Shown: positions 47,783-57,596 of the stretch, one piece after another
Layout of the letters: every line of letters starts with the position of its first letter
How positions within the stretch are numbered: the stretch's first letter is position 1
Assembly: GCA_016288205.1 (NCBI GenBank)
Contig: JAEEYO010000015.1
Coordinates: 1-64,000, forward strand
Origin: Treponema sp.
GTDB taxonomy: Bacteria > Spirochaetota > Spirochaetia > Treponematales > Treponemataceae
Reading direction: 5' to 3'
DNA length: 64,000 bases
Made by a program: the position numbers and the translations under genes
The notes under the pieces: generated by a model
Seen by the model: only the letters and a program-made list of their open reading frames with translations
Databases searched by the model: none
Told to the model about the DNA's origin: nothing

Positions 47783-48964
47783 ATGTCGTCCAAACAAAAG
47801 CAAAGAGATTTTATTCCGAACGCAATTCTCCTCATGGGATTTTCACTTCTCGCTCTCGTCCTGTCCATGAGCAGCTGGACGAAAATGGGAAGCTATCATT
47901 TTTCCACCGAAAATCAGGCCGGCATTTTTGTGAACGTGATTCTTGGAATCCTGCTCTCGCTGCATTTTTTGAATTACACCGAAAGCTTCGGGCTGGACAT
48001 TAAAAAAATAGGAATCGTGGTCTACATACTCAACACGCTGTCTTACACACTTCTGTGCACGGCATTTTTCAACACGGTTCTTCTTCCGTTCTCAGGCATC
48101 GGGATTTTGGAATGTGCCGTCATACTGATTTATCTTTTCGGAAATCTGATTTGCAGTCTTGGCGTGGGAGGGAAAAAATCCTGCGCGGGACAGTCGCCGG
48201 TTTTCATCTTCGGCTTCGGACTTCTTCTGATGGTGTTCAAACAGATAATTTTCTATCTTTTTGAGGACAACATCTACGAGCAGCTTTTTCAAGGAAATCC
48301 GCTCATGCGCTTTCTTTTGTTTCTTGCGTCCACAGTCTCAGGCTTCATGATTTTCAGCAACCTCATAAAAGCGGCGCAATCAAAAATCCTCGTCAACAGA
48401 ACCACGCTCAAAACTCACTCCGAAAAAATTGCAAAGAAAATTGTCTCCGCTCTCAAAATGATTGGAAAATCCATCGTAGGAATTTTCACCACGCTTCTTT
48501 CAGGGCCCGTCATAATCGCAATTGCATTTTCTGCCCTGCTGATTTTCGGCGGATTCATAATCTTTTTCGCAAAGAAAGCTTTCGACAGTTTTTTCAACAA
48601 CGTGATGGCGGTAATCGAGCCGTTCATGCAAAAGATGCTTTCAACCGGGAAAGATTTTCTCACGCCAAGCACCGGCTACCTTCTCTGCAACCTCGGCGTG
48701 CTTTTGATTTTTTTCGTCGTAATCATACTCATGCAAAATTCATGCAAAACCTCTCTTGAGGAGGAGCTGGAAAAGACTCTTGAGGACAAGACCTTGAACA
48801 ACCCGCATTTTCAGGACGCGAACAGAATCGAGCTCAAAAACAGAATCCTTGAGAAAATTACGGGCGAAAGAAATGCCGTGCTGCAGATTGAGTACAAGAA
48901 CACGCGTGAGGCGATTGAAAAACTTGCGGAGTCGGAATACAGGGGGATGAAAAATGGAAAATGA
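47783..48964 (+). CDS. hypothetical polytopic membrane protein (cassette gene B)
   Basis: Multiple TM segments, charged C-terminus. Confidence 0.65.
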   Translation: MSSKQKQRDFIPNAILLMGFSLLALVLSMSSWTKMGSYHFSTENQAGIFVNVILGILLSLHFLNYTESFGLDIKKIGIVVYILNTLSYTLLCTAFFNTVLLPFSGIGILECAVILIYLFGNLICSLGVGGKKSCAGQSPVFIFGFGLLLMVFKQIIFYLFEDNIYEQLFQGNPLMRFLLFLASTVSGFMIFSNLIKAAQSKILVNRTTLKTHSEKIAKKIVSALKMIGKSIVGIFTTLLSGPVIIAIAFSALLIFGGFIIFFAKKAFDSFFNNVMAVIEPFMQKMLSTGKDFLTPSTGYLLCNLGVLLIFFVVIILMQNSCKTSLEEELEKTLEDKTLNNPHFQDANRIELKNRILEKITGERNAVLQIEYKNTREAIEKLAESEYRGMKNGK

Positions 48965-51128
48965 AATTGAGGCTTATAAGCCGGTTTATAAAAACGGACT
49001 TCCTGATGCAAGCAATATAATAGAAGAAAACGGATATTATGCCGCGCTCAAAAAGAACGAGCATACTGTGTTTAACATCATAAAGGGCTCAGGTGAAAAT
49101 CTTTCAGGCAAGCAGATCGCTGAAAAGGTTGAGGCATATTTTGCAGATGAAAAGGACCCCACAATCTACTCGGATTTTCTCACATCCGAATCACGCTGCC
49201 CCATCCTCGGATTCTCCGATGTTCTTCTGGACAGGGCGTACAGCAAGATTGAAAAATGGACAGGGCCAAAAACAAACTTCTTTGACGTGATAAGCATTGC
49301 CGCGTCGGAAGAAAAATACAAGCTCAAAAAAACACGCTTAGATGACATTGTTGAAAAATATTCCGCCGGACTCGACATTGAAATTGACAGCGCAAAAAAA
49401 ATAGCCGAGTGCGTAATCCTGAACGGATCCGAAAGGGTCATGCAATCCGTGAGGATTCTTACCACATCCCTCATCAACACACTTAGCAAACGTCTCGACA
49501 AAAAGGGATTTTTCGGCAAGGGAATAAAGGACGAGGAGAAGACAAAACTTCTGGCAGGATTCACAGAATACGAAAGCAGCATCTTCAACTCGCTGTCTGA
49601 TTTGATCCGATTCAAAATCAAGAACGGACAAATTGACCTCTACGAAAAATGCAGCCCGGATGACATAAACTCGCTGCTCCAGTCAATCACGGAATTCAAG
49701 GCAAAGCATGAGATTGAAAGCCGCATAAATTCCAGCTGCGAAAACTTCCTCATGGAATTCATAAACTACTACGTGACATTCGCATCAATGAAAAACTCAA
49801 ATGCGGACATGGGAATCATTTCCATATCAAACTGGAAGCTCAACTCCGCGTTCTCCATTCTCGGAAAATACACGTCGAACAACAATCTGAAATATGAGCT
49901 GATAAAAAAATATGTTGACGAAAGGGACCAGAACGGCATGGTTTACTTTCCGTTTGAAATCATCCAGGACATTTTGCTGAACCACAACGGAAGCGACGGA
50001 GATGTGGCGTTTAAAAACACTTGTCTTGAGGTTGTGTTCAATCGCTTTGCAAACAGTCCGGCGACAGATCCGGCAAGAGCGAAAACTGAGACAATGATCA
50101 GCGAGATAATCACGGACGAAAACCAGAACGAGTCGGTGCAGCTCCATGCGTTCAATTCTTATTTCAGCGCCATACACGAAAACAGACCGGCTCTCATACA
50201 GTGGCTCAGGGACTCAATCACCGCAAAGATTTACGAGAAAGCCTACCGCTCATCCTACGTGCAGATTTGCAAGTCCATTTTGCTCGGGGTAAAAAATCAG
50301 GACGCATTTGATGACGGGCTGGACGGAAGCAGGGAAAAAGCGGCGCAATATCTTTGCTCACATTTTAAATCCGACATGACGGAGATACGGACAATCATAA
50401 AATCATTCCTCACGGATGCGGAGCAGAAAAAAGATTTAATCAAGGAAAAGATTTACAACCGCTTCATCACGATTCTTGAGGATCCTTCTGAAAAAATCCA
50501 GCTGAACAAGGAACTTCTTTCCGCTCTTGAGGGCAACACGAATTCAAGGGAGCTTCTGACGCACATTTGCAGCGAGACGCTTGATGAGGTGCAGGTCATT
50601 CCGGAGTCCCAGCGTTCGGTCGTTTCCATGAGTGTGGATTTTCTTCTGAACAATGTATCCGAGAATGAGATTGACGATCCTGTTTTCAAAAAGATTTTTG
50701 ACTTCATTCTCTCGGGCAAAGACCACAACTTGGGAAAAAACACTCTTGATGAATTTTTCAAAAAATGGCCCGCTCTGATTTTAAAATCCGCAGAAAGATG
50801 TGTCACGGAAATTCTTGGCAAGGACAAAAATATCTCATCCGAATATGACGCGCTCATTTTGAAATCAGCTCTGGATCATGTGCTCGGGGAAACGGAGGAC
50901 AAATCATTCGCGAATAAAATTCTCATCGCATTTCTTTCCGCCGATTTCAGCGATGACAGATTCGGTTTGGTGGAATATGCAAAAAAGAGCTCTAACTATA
51001 TATGGGAACAAAAGGAAAATGGCGAGGAAACATGGAAGGCCGCACAGTTTGATTTCATCGACCGGATTTCAAAATGCCAGAACGTGGAGATACTGCAGCA
51101 CGCCTTTAAAAAAGCCTGTAAAATTTAG
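48954..51128 (+). CDS. hypothetical large soluble alpha-helical protein (cassette gene C)
   Basis: 724-aa ORF overlapping gene B by 11 bp, no signal peptide. Confidence 0.65.
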   Translation: MENEIEAYKPVYKNGLPDASNIIEENGYYAALKKNEHTVFNIIKGSGENLSGKQIAEKVEAYFADEKDPTIYSDFLTSESRCPILGFSDVLLDRAYSKIEKWTGPKTNFFDVISIAASEEKYKLKKTRLDDIVEKYSAGLDIEIDSAKKIAECVILNGSERVMQSVRILTTSLINTLSKRLDKKGFFGKGIKDEEKTKLLAGFTEYESSIFNSLSDLIRFKIKNGQIDLYEKCSPDDINSLLQSITEFKAKHEIESRINSSCENFLMEFINYYVTFASMKNSNADMGIISISNWKLNSAFSILGKYTSNNNLKYELIKKYVDERDQNGMVYFPFEIIQDILLNHNGSDGDVAFKNTCLEVVFNRFANSPATDPARAKTETMISEIITDENQNESVQLHAFNSYFSAIHENRPALIQWLRDSITAKIYEKAYRSSYVQICKSILLGVKNQDAFDDGLDGSREKAAQYLCSHFKSDMTEIRTIIKSFLTDAEQKKDLIKEKIYNRFITILEDPSEKIQLNKELLSALEGNTNSRELLTHICSETLDEVQVIPESQRSVVSMSVDFLLNNVSENEIDDPVFKKIFDFILSGKDHNLGKNTLDEFFKKWPALILKSAERCVTEILGKDKNISSEYDALILKSALDHVLGETEDKSFANKILIAFLSADFSDDRFGLVEYAKKSSNYIWEQKENGEETWKAAQFDFIDRISKCQNVEILQHAFKKACKI

Positions 51129-51289
51129 TCACGGGATTTTGCACAAATTTTCAAGTAAAATGATGTAATAATCTAATTGAACGAATTCCGCATCCCGTGT
51201 TATTATGAGATTATCGAGGATTGGATCGCTAAATATCGGCAGGCCGTCCTTTTCATAAAAAAAGTCTTCACAACACTTTTGGAGGTTTT

Positions 51290-52579
51290 ATGAAAATCAC
51301 AAACAAATGCTGTATTCTTCCGGTCATTCTCATTTACACCACACTCATTCTCTCATGCTGCAAGACAAACAACACCCCCGCTCATGAGGGTGACTTCGAG
51401 ATCGGGAGCACATCCGTGGAAATGGTAAAAAATATGTCCGTGGGATGGAATCTTGGCAACACGCTGGATGCCACCGCGGATTATACGGACGCTGCCGGAA
51501 AATTTCACTGGACGAACAATGCCGGCATAAAGACAGAAAAAAACTGGGGAATGCCAGTGACCACACAGAAGATGATTGCCGCAATAAAGGACGCCGGATT
51601 TAAAACCATACGCATTCCTGTAAGCTGGCACAACCACATCAGCGACGGAAAAAATTATACGGTGGATCCCGCATGGATGTCCCGGGTCAAAGAGGTCGTT
51701 GACTACGCGTATAATCTGAAAATGTGCGTGATAATCAACATCCATCACGACAACATGGCAATCTCAAAAATGGGAGACTGCTACGGATTTGCACTCAGCG
51801 ATGACCCCGCCATACAGGAAAAATCACAGGCGTATATAGGAAAAATATGGACGCAGATAGCAGGCACCTTCGCATCTTATGACGACAGGCTGGTATTTGA
51901 GGTTCTGAACGAGCCTCGCGATATTGGCGGAGAATTCTCAAGCACAAAGGGATGGACAAACAGCAGCGAATGGTGGACGAACAAACGTGCAATGATGGAC
52001 ATAATCACTTCATACGAACAGACAGCCATAAACGCAATCCGTGCTGTGGATGGAAATCAGAAGCGATATATAATGGTCCCCGGATATGCGGGAAGCGGCG
52101 CAGACAAATCCATGCTTTCTCTTTACACGCTTCCAAAGGATTCCGCGAAAGACAGACTGATTCTTTCCGCACACGCATACTCTCCCTACAATTTCGCAAT
52201 GAGCACTACCGCCGACACAAGATTTGATCAGGACGACAAAAATTCCCTCGATGCGATTTTCTCATACCTCAAGGCAAACTACACGGACAAGGGAATTGGA
52301 GTTGTGATGGGAGAAGCCAGTGCGAGCGACAAGAACAATCTTTCCGACAGAGTGGCATGGGCAAGCTATTATTTCGCAAAGGCAAGGGACGCAAAAATCC
52401 CTGTGGTTCTCTGGGACAACATGGTGACGGTTTCCACGGGCGGAGACATTGAAAGCGGCGAGTGCCACGGATATCTGGACAGGAACAATCTGAGCTGGTA
52501 TTTTCCGACCTTTATTGAAGCTGCGATGAAGGCTGTTTACGGCTCATCCTACAGCAACGAAAAACTGAGCAGTTTTTAA
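51290..52579 (+). CDS. GH5-family endoglucanase lipoprotein
   Basis: Lipobox LILSCC; MSVGWNLGNTLDA, FKTIRIPVSWHNH, VFEVLNEPRD; SD GGAGG. Confidence 0.9.
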   Translation: MKITNKCCILPVILIYTTLILSCCKTNNTPAHEGDFEIGSTSVEMVKNMSVGWNLGNTLDATADYTDAAGKFHWTNNAGIKTEKNWGMPVTTQKMIAAIKDAGFKTIRIPVSWHNHISDGKNYTVDPAWMSRVKEVVDYAYNLKMCVIINIHHDNMAISKMGDCYGFALSDDPAIQEKSQAYIGKIWTQIAGTFASYDDRLVFEVLNEPRDIGGEFSSTKGWTNSSEWWTNKRAMMDIITSYEQTAINAIRAVDGNQKRYIMVPGYAGSGADKSMLSLYTLPKDSAKDRLILSAHAYSPYNFAMSTTADTRFDQDDKNSLDAIFSYLKANYTDKGIGVVMGEASASDKNNLSDRVAWASYYFAKARDAKIPVVLWDNMVTVSTGGDIESGECHGYLDRNNLSWYFPTFIEAAMKAVYGSSYSNEKLSSF

Positions 52580-52628
52580 TTTTTTCTGAAACCTTTTTCC
52601 TTTTCATCTGTCTAATAGATAGAAGGAA

Positions 52629-53453
52629 TTGACTATGAAACACAAGCATATTTTTCTCTGCATCTTAATTTCTGCGATGATTTTTCCGAGTGCATTTGCG
52701 GATATCACAATCTCAAGCAGGACGGAAAATCTCCTGAGCGAGCTTTTTCAGAACAGACTCAGCTATGCGGCCGAAGCAGACGGATCAAAGGCACTTAAAA
52801 GCCTGGAAGACTGGGTTGACGGAATATCCGCAGAAATGTCCACATTCCCTGAAGCCGACAAACTTGTCCTCACCAACATGATTGACTGCGTAAAATATGA
52901 CCAGATGGTAAGAATCTCCGGCACAAAAAAAGAGATGATAAAGTTACTCAGCGCACAGACCAAAACCACCAACGCATACATGAAGGCGCACAAGACCGAG
53001 AAAATGGACAAGTGGCTCTACCTTTCCACCGGCAGCGTAACCTCAGTCTACATGGCACTGGAACCGCTCAAGACTGCCATGACCTATGGATACGGAGTGC
53101 GCGACATGTGGCTTGAGGCATTGAAGATTGATCCGAATTTTTCCTATGCACAGAGAAACCTTGCGCAGTGGTATTACTATTGCCCGGGATTTTTAGGTGG
53201 AAGCAAGAAAAAGGCACGCGAGCTTTTCAAATCAGCATACGCAAATTCAAAGTCCAAATCCGACTCATACGAGACCGCCATCCTCATGTCACAGATGTGC
53301 TACGAGGACAAGGACAAAACGAAATGTGAAGTCTACCTGAAGGAGGCGGAAGATTTGGTCAGCACCAACAGCGCATACATCGCTTTCGTCCGTAAAATCA
53401 ACAAGGAAGGCGAGTCAATTTTCAAGTACCACAATCACAAGGCCGACCAATAA
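52629..53453 (+). CDS. exported TPR-like hypothetical protein
   Basis: Signal peptide; helical repeats. Confidence 0.55.
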   Translation: MTMKHKHIFLCILISAMIFPSAFADITISSRTENLLSELFQNRLSYAAEADGSKALKSLEDWVDGISAEMSTFPEADKLVLTNMIDCVKYDQMVRISGTKKEMIKLLSAQTKTTNAYMKAHKTEKMDKWLYLSTGSVTSVYMALEPLKTAMTYGYGVRDMWLEALKIDPNFSYAQRNLAQWYYYCPGFLGGSKKKARELFKSAYANSKSKSDSYETAILMSQMCYEDKDKTKCEVYLKEAEDLVSTNSAYIAFVRKINKEGESIFKYHNHKADQ

Positions 53454-53470
53454 AAATCTTCCGCATAAAA

Positions 53471-54268
53471 TCAAATGCTCAGACGGACGGGTACATTCTG
53501 CTCGTCCAAAGCCTTTTTGATTCCGCCGACAGTATATTCTCCGGAGTGAACCATGCTCGCAATCAGGGCTGCGTCGGCACGTCCACGGGTCAGCACATCA
53601 GCAAGATGCTCAGGTTTACCGCCACCACCGGAAGCGATGACAGGAACAGGAACCGCCTCGCTTATCATTTTGGTAAGGTTGATTTCATATCCGTCGCGAG
53701 TACCGTCCGCATCGATTGAGTTAAGGACGATTTCTCCCGCACCAAGTTCCACGGCACGGATTGCCCACTCCCTCGCATCCAGATCAGTCGCAACACGGTT
53801 TCCGTTTATAAAGACCCTGTAGCCGGAAGGACAAGTCGGATCCCTTGCCGCATCCATTCCCAGCACAATGCACTGATTTCCGAACACCCTCGCGCCCTCG
53901 CGAATCAGCTCAGGATTTTTCACTGCCTGACTGTTGAGAGAGACTTTTTCCGCGCCGGCCAAAATGGTGGAACGAATATCATCAAGAGAGCCGATGCCGC
54001 CTCCCACGCAAAACGGAATGAACACCTCGCTCGCCACACGGGAAATCAAATCCAGGATGGGTCCCCTTCCGCGTGCAGATGCCATGATGTCGTAGAAGAC
54101 AAGCTCGTCCACACCCTGCCTGTAGTACTCGGCCGCCATCTCCACGGGGTCGCCTATGTCAAGATTGTTCTGAAATTTTACACCCTTTGTCGTCCGTCCG
54201 TCCTTTACGTCAAGGCAGACTATAATTCTTTTTTTAAGCACAGCATCCTCCTTTTCAGCACGAGACAA
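53471..54268 (-). CDS. hisF: imidazole glycerol phosphate synthase subunit HisF
   Basis: [50 protein letters not shown]. Confidence 0.95.
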   Translation of the reverse strand: MSRAEKEDAVLKKRIIVCLDVKDGRTTKGVKFQNNLDIGDPVEMAAEYYRQGVDELVFYDIMASARGRGPILDLISRVASEVFIPFCVGGGIGSLDDIRSTILAGAEKVSLNSQAVKNPELIREGARVFGNQCIVLGMDAARDPTCPSGYRVFINGNRVATDLDAREWAIRAVELGAGEIVLNSIDADGTRDGYEINLTKMISEAVPVPVIASGGGGKPEHLADVLTRGRADAALIASMVHSGEYTVGGIKKALDEQNVPVRLSI

Positions 54269-54914
54269 AATTTTTCAAAATGCGAAGTCCCGGCGCTCCT
54301 GATTTTTCAGGGTGGAACTGAAATGCCGTAATATTGTCCTGCTCAACGACAGCCGGAATCATGGTACCGTAGCAGGCAAATCCCTTGATGACCTCCGCGT
54401 CATCCGGCTGAATCACGTAGGAATGCACGAAATAAAAATCAGTTCCCTCGCGCACACCGTCAAGAAGTTTGGAAGAGCCGTTCGCAAAGGTGATGTCGTT
54501 CCAACCCATGTGAGGACATTTCAAAGAGGATTTCAAAAGAGGAACGTCTTTGTTCTCGTCATCCGTGGGAGCAGTCTCCTTCCAGATTTTAGGCAGATGG
54601 CGGATAAGTCCCGGAATCAGACCAAGGCACTTTACGTCGCCCTCCTCGCTGTAGTCAAAAATAATCTGGGAGCCAAGGCAGATTCCCATGAGGGGTTTCC
54701 CTGATGCGGCCCAGTCCTTCAAAAAAGAGTCAAAGCCGGTAAGACGAAGCTGCTCCATGGCATAGGTGGCATCTCCGACACCGGGGAAAATGATTCTGTC
54801 CACATCCTTTAAGTCAAGCGGATTTTTGGAAAGAACGTAGGGCGCGTTAAGTGAGTTCAACGCACGCTCCACGCTCTTAATATTTCCCGCATTATAATCA
54901 ACAATACCAGTCAT
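54255..54914 (-). CDS. hisH: imidazole glycerol phosphate synthase subunit HisH
   Basis: MTGIVDYNAGNIKSVERAL; glutaminase motif MGICLGSQIIF. Confidence 0.93.
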   Translation of the reverse strand: MTGIVDYNAGNIKSVERALNSLNAPYVLSKNPLDLKDVDRIIFPGVGDATYAMEQLRLTGFDSFLKDWAASGKPLMGICLGSQIIFDYSEEGDVKCLGLIPGLIRHLPKIWKETAPTDDENKDVPLLKSSLKCPHMGWNDITFANGSSKLLDGVREGTDFYFVHSYVIQPDDAEVIKGFACYGTMIPAVVEQDNITAFQFHPEKSGAPGLRILKNFVSC

Positions 54915-54921
54915 AGGAAAA

Positions 54922-54950
54922 AGTCTAGCAGATAATAGGATGAAATTCAA
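54922..54950 (-). promoter_or_regulatory. hisHF promoter (predicted ~1-nt 5' UTR)
   Basis: TTGAAT-N17-TAGACT-TTTTCCT-ATG on the minus strand. Confidence 0.6.
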
Positions 54951-55007
54951 GTTATCCGTTGATTTTTGGAGAAAATGGTGTTATAATGTTTTTTGCGGGA
55001 GTTAAAA

Positions 55008-55751
55008 ATGAAAAGAATCAGATTTCTTCTATTAATATTAGTCATTATGCTTCTTGGCTGTACGAAAAAAGAGCCTGTTGTCAGCGAGAATGAGGATGAT
55101 GAAGAAGAGACCGTTGAGATACAGGAAGAAAAAATTACGAACATTCCATGCGTCATGCTCGGCGACTATTACTACGAGGAAAATCCGGATGGAGGATTCA
55201 GTCCCAGCTTGAAGGCAGTCATGGGAAGCCCGGTTCAGGCACTCCCGAGCGAGAACGACAAAACAAAGCCGGTGACAAAAATCGATGAGGCGAAAAACAC
55301 ATTCGTGAGAATCATCCTTGAGGACGACATAGAGGAATCTAATCTGTGGGCAGTTCTTGATGAGCTTGCCGTCAACGCACACCCCGGATGCACTTATGAG
55401 ACCGGCTCCGACATCTTCATATTTGAGAACCCGGATTTTGAGTCCCAGGGCAAAACGAAACTCAGCGCCGACATGATTCTCGCAATCTACAACGAGACTT
55501 CCAGCGCCGAAAGATTTCCAGACGCGGACAAATTTCAGAAAATCAAAATCAGGCTTGGAAACTTGGGAACTATGACCGAGGGATTTTTGAAAAACATGCA
55601 GCTTGATAAAAGTCCTGAGCGGGTCACACTGATTCAGGTCTCAAAAAAATACAGCGAGCTTCTTGAATCCGGAACTGCGTCAAACGAAGTGCTTTCCGAA
55701 CTCTCCGACACGATTGAGGAACTCAGGCAATGGAGCGACAGACGATGGTAA
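55008..55751 (+). CDS. putative lipoprotein
   Basis: MKRIRFLLLILVIMLLGCTKKE lipobox; SD GGGAG. Confidence 0.7.
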   Translation: MKRIRFLLLILVIMLLGCTKKEPVVSENEDDEEETVEIQEEKITNIPCVMLGDYYYEENPDGGFSPSLKAVMGSPVQALPSENDKTKPVTKIDEAKNTFVRIILEDDIEESNLWAVLDELAVNAHPGCTYETGSDIFIFENPDFESQGKTKLSADMILAIYNETSSAERFPDADKFQKIKIRLGNLGTMTEGFLKNMQLDKSPERVTLIQVSKKYSELLESGTASNEVLSELSDTIEELRQWSDRRW

Positions 55752-56839
55752 AATTCAGAAAAGTTTTGGCCGTGACAATGCTGCTTCTGGCATCCCTTTA
55801 TGCCGCTGCACAGGAAACAAAGGAAGCGACAGTAATAAAAGAAGAGATGGCTCTCTGGACCCTGCAGGATGACGGAAAGATGGCAAACTCAAAAAACGAG
55901 CTGAACGCCGGAACCACAGTGCAGGTCTACATGAAGGAAGACGGAAGAACACCGGATGAAATCAGCGCGGAAACTTCGACATCAAGAAGCAGGGGCTCGA
56001 CTCAGACTTTTACGAAAATCAGTTACGAGGGCAATGACTATTACGTTGTCCCAAACATGATTTGCATTGGCGGAACACCTGCCGTAATCACCACGGAGAA
56101 CGCCTGTCTGTACAAGACAAAAAATCTGGCCGACATAACATCGCACGTGCTGGTACGGAGCAAGGTCGTATGCCTGAAAGGGACGTTCAAGACTGTGGCC
56201 GGAAAAGAGATGTCCTATGTGACCTACTACGATGACTCCTCATCCTCACAGAAAAGCGGATATGTGAAAAGCGAGAAAACCAGCACAAACAGGGACGACA
56301 TTACCGCGCTAAGGGCACTCAGAAAAATCAATGCGACGAACAATCAGAAACTCAAGACTGATTTGGTTTCCACGCTCCGGGATCTGAATGTTTCAGGAAA
56401 CGTGCTTGAGCTGATCGGAGAGGCCGAGATGCGCATTCTCAGAGCCACTGACCTTTCGCTTGCCGGCGTGATGGACATCTATCCGCAGAAATTCACCTAT
56501 CTGGTTGAGGACGATTATCTGAACATACGCGACATTCCCTCAAAGGCCGGAAAGACGCTCGGAAGGCTGGAATTCGAGGATGAATTCACGGCTGTCAGAA
56601 AAACGCTTGCGACCCAGACTTTTGATGATGTCACCGACTCATGGTATTACGGAGTCGCGAAGGGCATTGACGGATGGATTTTCGGCGGCTACCTGACTCC
56701 GATTGAAGAAGAAGTCGAGGACGAGGAAGGCCTTGAGGCGGAAGGACAGGAAGATGGCGGAGAAAGCAGCGGTGAGGGCAATTCGGACGGAAACGAATCA
56801 AGCGAGACATCGGAAACGGAAAAAGACAGCGAGGAATGA
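55736..56839 (+). CDS. exported SH3-like domain protein with acidic C-terminus
   Basis: Signal peptide VLAVTMLLLASLYAAAQ; DDYLNIRDIPSKAGKTLGRLEFEDEF resembles SH3b. Confidence 0.65.
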   Translation, partial: RQTMVKFRKVLAVTMLLLASLYAAAQETKEATVIKEEMALWTLQDDGKMANSKNELNAGTTVQVYMKEDGRTPDEISAETSTSRSRGSTQTFTKISYEGNDYYVVPNMICIGGTPAVITTENACLYKTKNLADITSHVLVRSKVVCLKGTFKTVAGKEMSYVTYYDDSSSSQKSGYVKSEKTSTNRDDITALRALRKINATNNQKLKTDLVSTLRDLNVSGNVLELIGEAEMRILRATDLSLAGVMDIYPQKFTYLVEDDYLNIRDIPSKAGKTLGRLEFEDEFTAVRKTLATQTFDDVTDSWYYGVAKGIDGWIFGGYLTPIEEEVEDEEGLEAEGQEDGGESSGEGNSDGNESSETSETEKDSEE

Positions 56840-56851
56840 CGGAGGTAAAAA

Positions 56852-57595
56852 ATGGACATACAGATTGGAGACATAGACAAGAGTGAGCTGGAACCACTTG
56901 CGGCACGTGCTCTTGAGACTGAAAAGGAAAACGCAAGACTCAAGGATCAGAAAGCACTGGAACTCACGCAGGCCCTTGAAATCAATACAAAAAAATACAA
57001 CCCGTTCATTGAGAATGAGAAAATCATAGCGCGCACACTGATTATTGACAGGGAAGTCGCTAGTCTGATAAAGGAAAACGAGGATGCAACCGTGGTGAAC
57101 CTTGGCTGTGGATTCGACAACAGATTTGCCCGCGTGGACAACGGAAAGATTTTCTGGTACGACGTGGACCTTCCCGAAATCATCACGGCAAGGAAAAAGG
57201 CTTTCGGAAACCAGGTGCGTGTCACAATGCTTGAGGGAAGCGCGACCGAGCATGACTGGTCAGTTTTCATAAGGAAGGACAAGCCCGCAATAGTGATTGC
57301 CGAGGGACTTTCCATGTATCTTCCCGAGGATGACATTAAAAAGATGCTTGAGGTCCTGCGCACATCCTTCCCCACAGGCTATCTCGTGGCGGATTTCATT
57401 GACAGGACAGGTCTTTCAAAGGATTATGTCTGGGGCATTGATTCCGCGAAGGAAATCTCGGACTTGGACAACGCATACCAGCTTCTGGGTGAGTTCTCCA
57501 TCGCGGCTGAGGTAAAGAAAACATCGTTCCGTGGAAAAATCTTCGCATCCTTCGGAAAGGGACGCGGAAGCACGGTCGGCGTGTTCAGGTGGTAG
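56852..57595 (+). CDS. class I SAM-dependent methyltransferase, LCMT/PPM family
   Basis: ATVVNLGCGFDNRFARVDNGKIFWYDVDLPEII. Confidence 0.85.
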   Translation: MDIQIGDIDKSELEPLAARALETEKENARLKDQKALELTQALEINTKKYNPFIENEKIIARTLIIDREVASLIKENEDATVVNLGCGFDNRFARVDNGKIFWYDVDLPEIITARKKAFGNQVRVTMLEGSATEHDWSVFIRKDKPAIVIAEGLSMYLPEDDIKKMLEVLRTSFPTGYLVADFIDRTGLSKDYVWGIDSAKEISDLDNAYQLLGEFSIAAEVKKTSFRGKIFASFGKGRGSTVGVFRW

Positions 57596-57596
57596 A

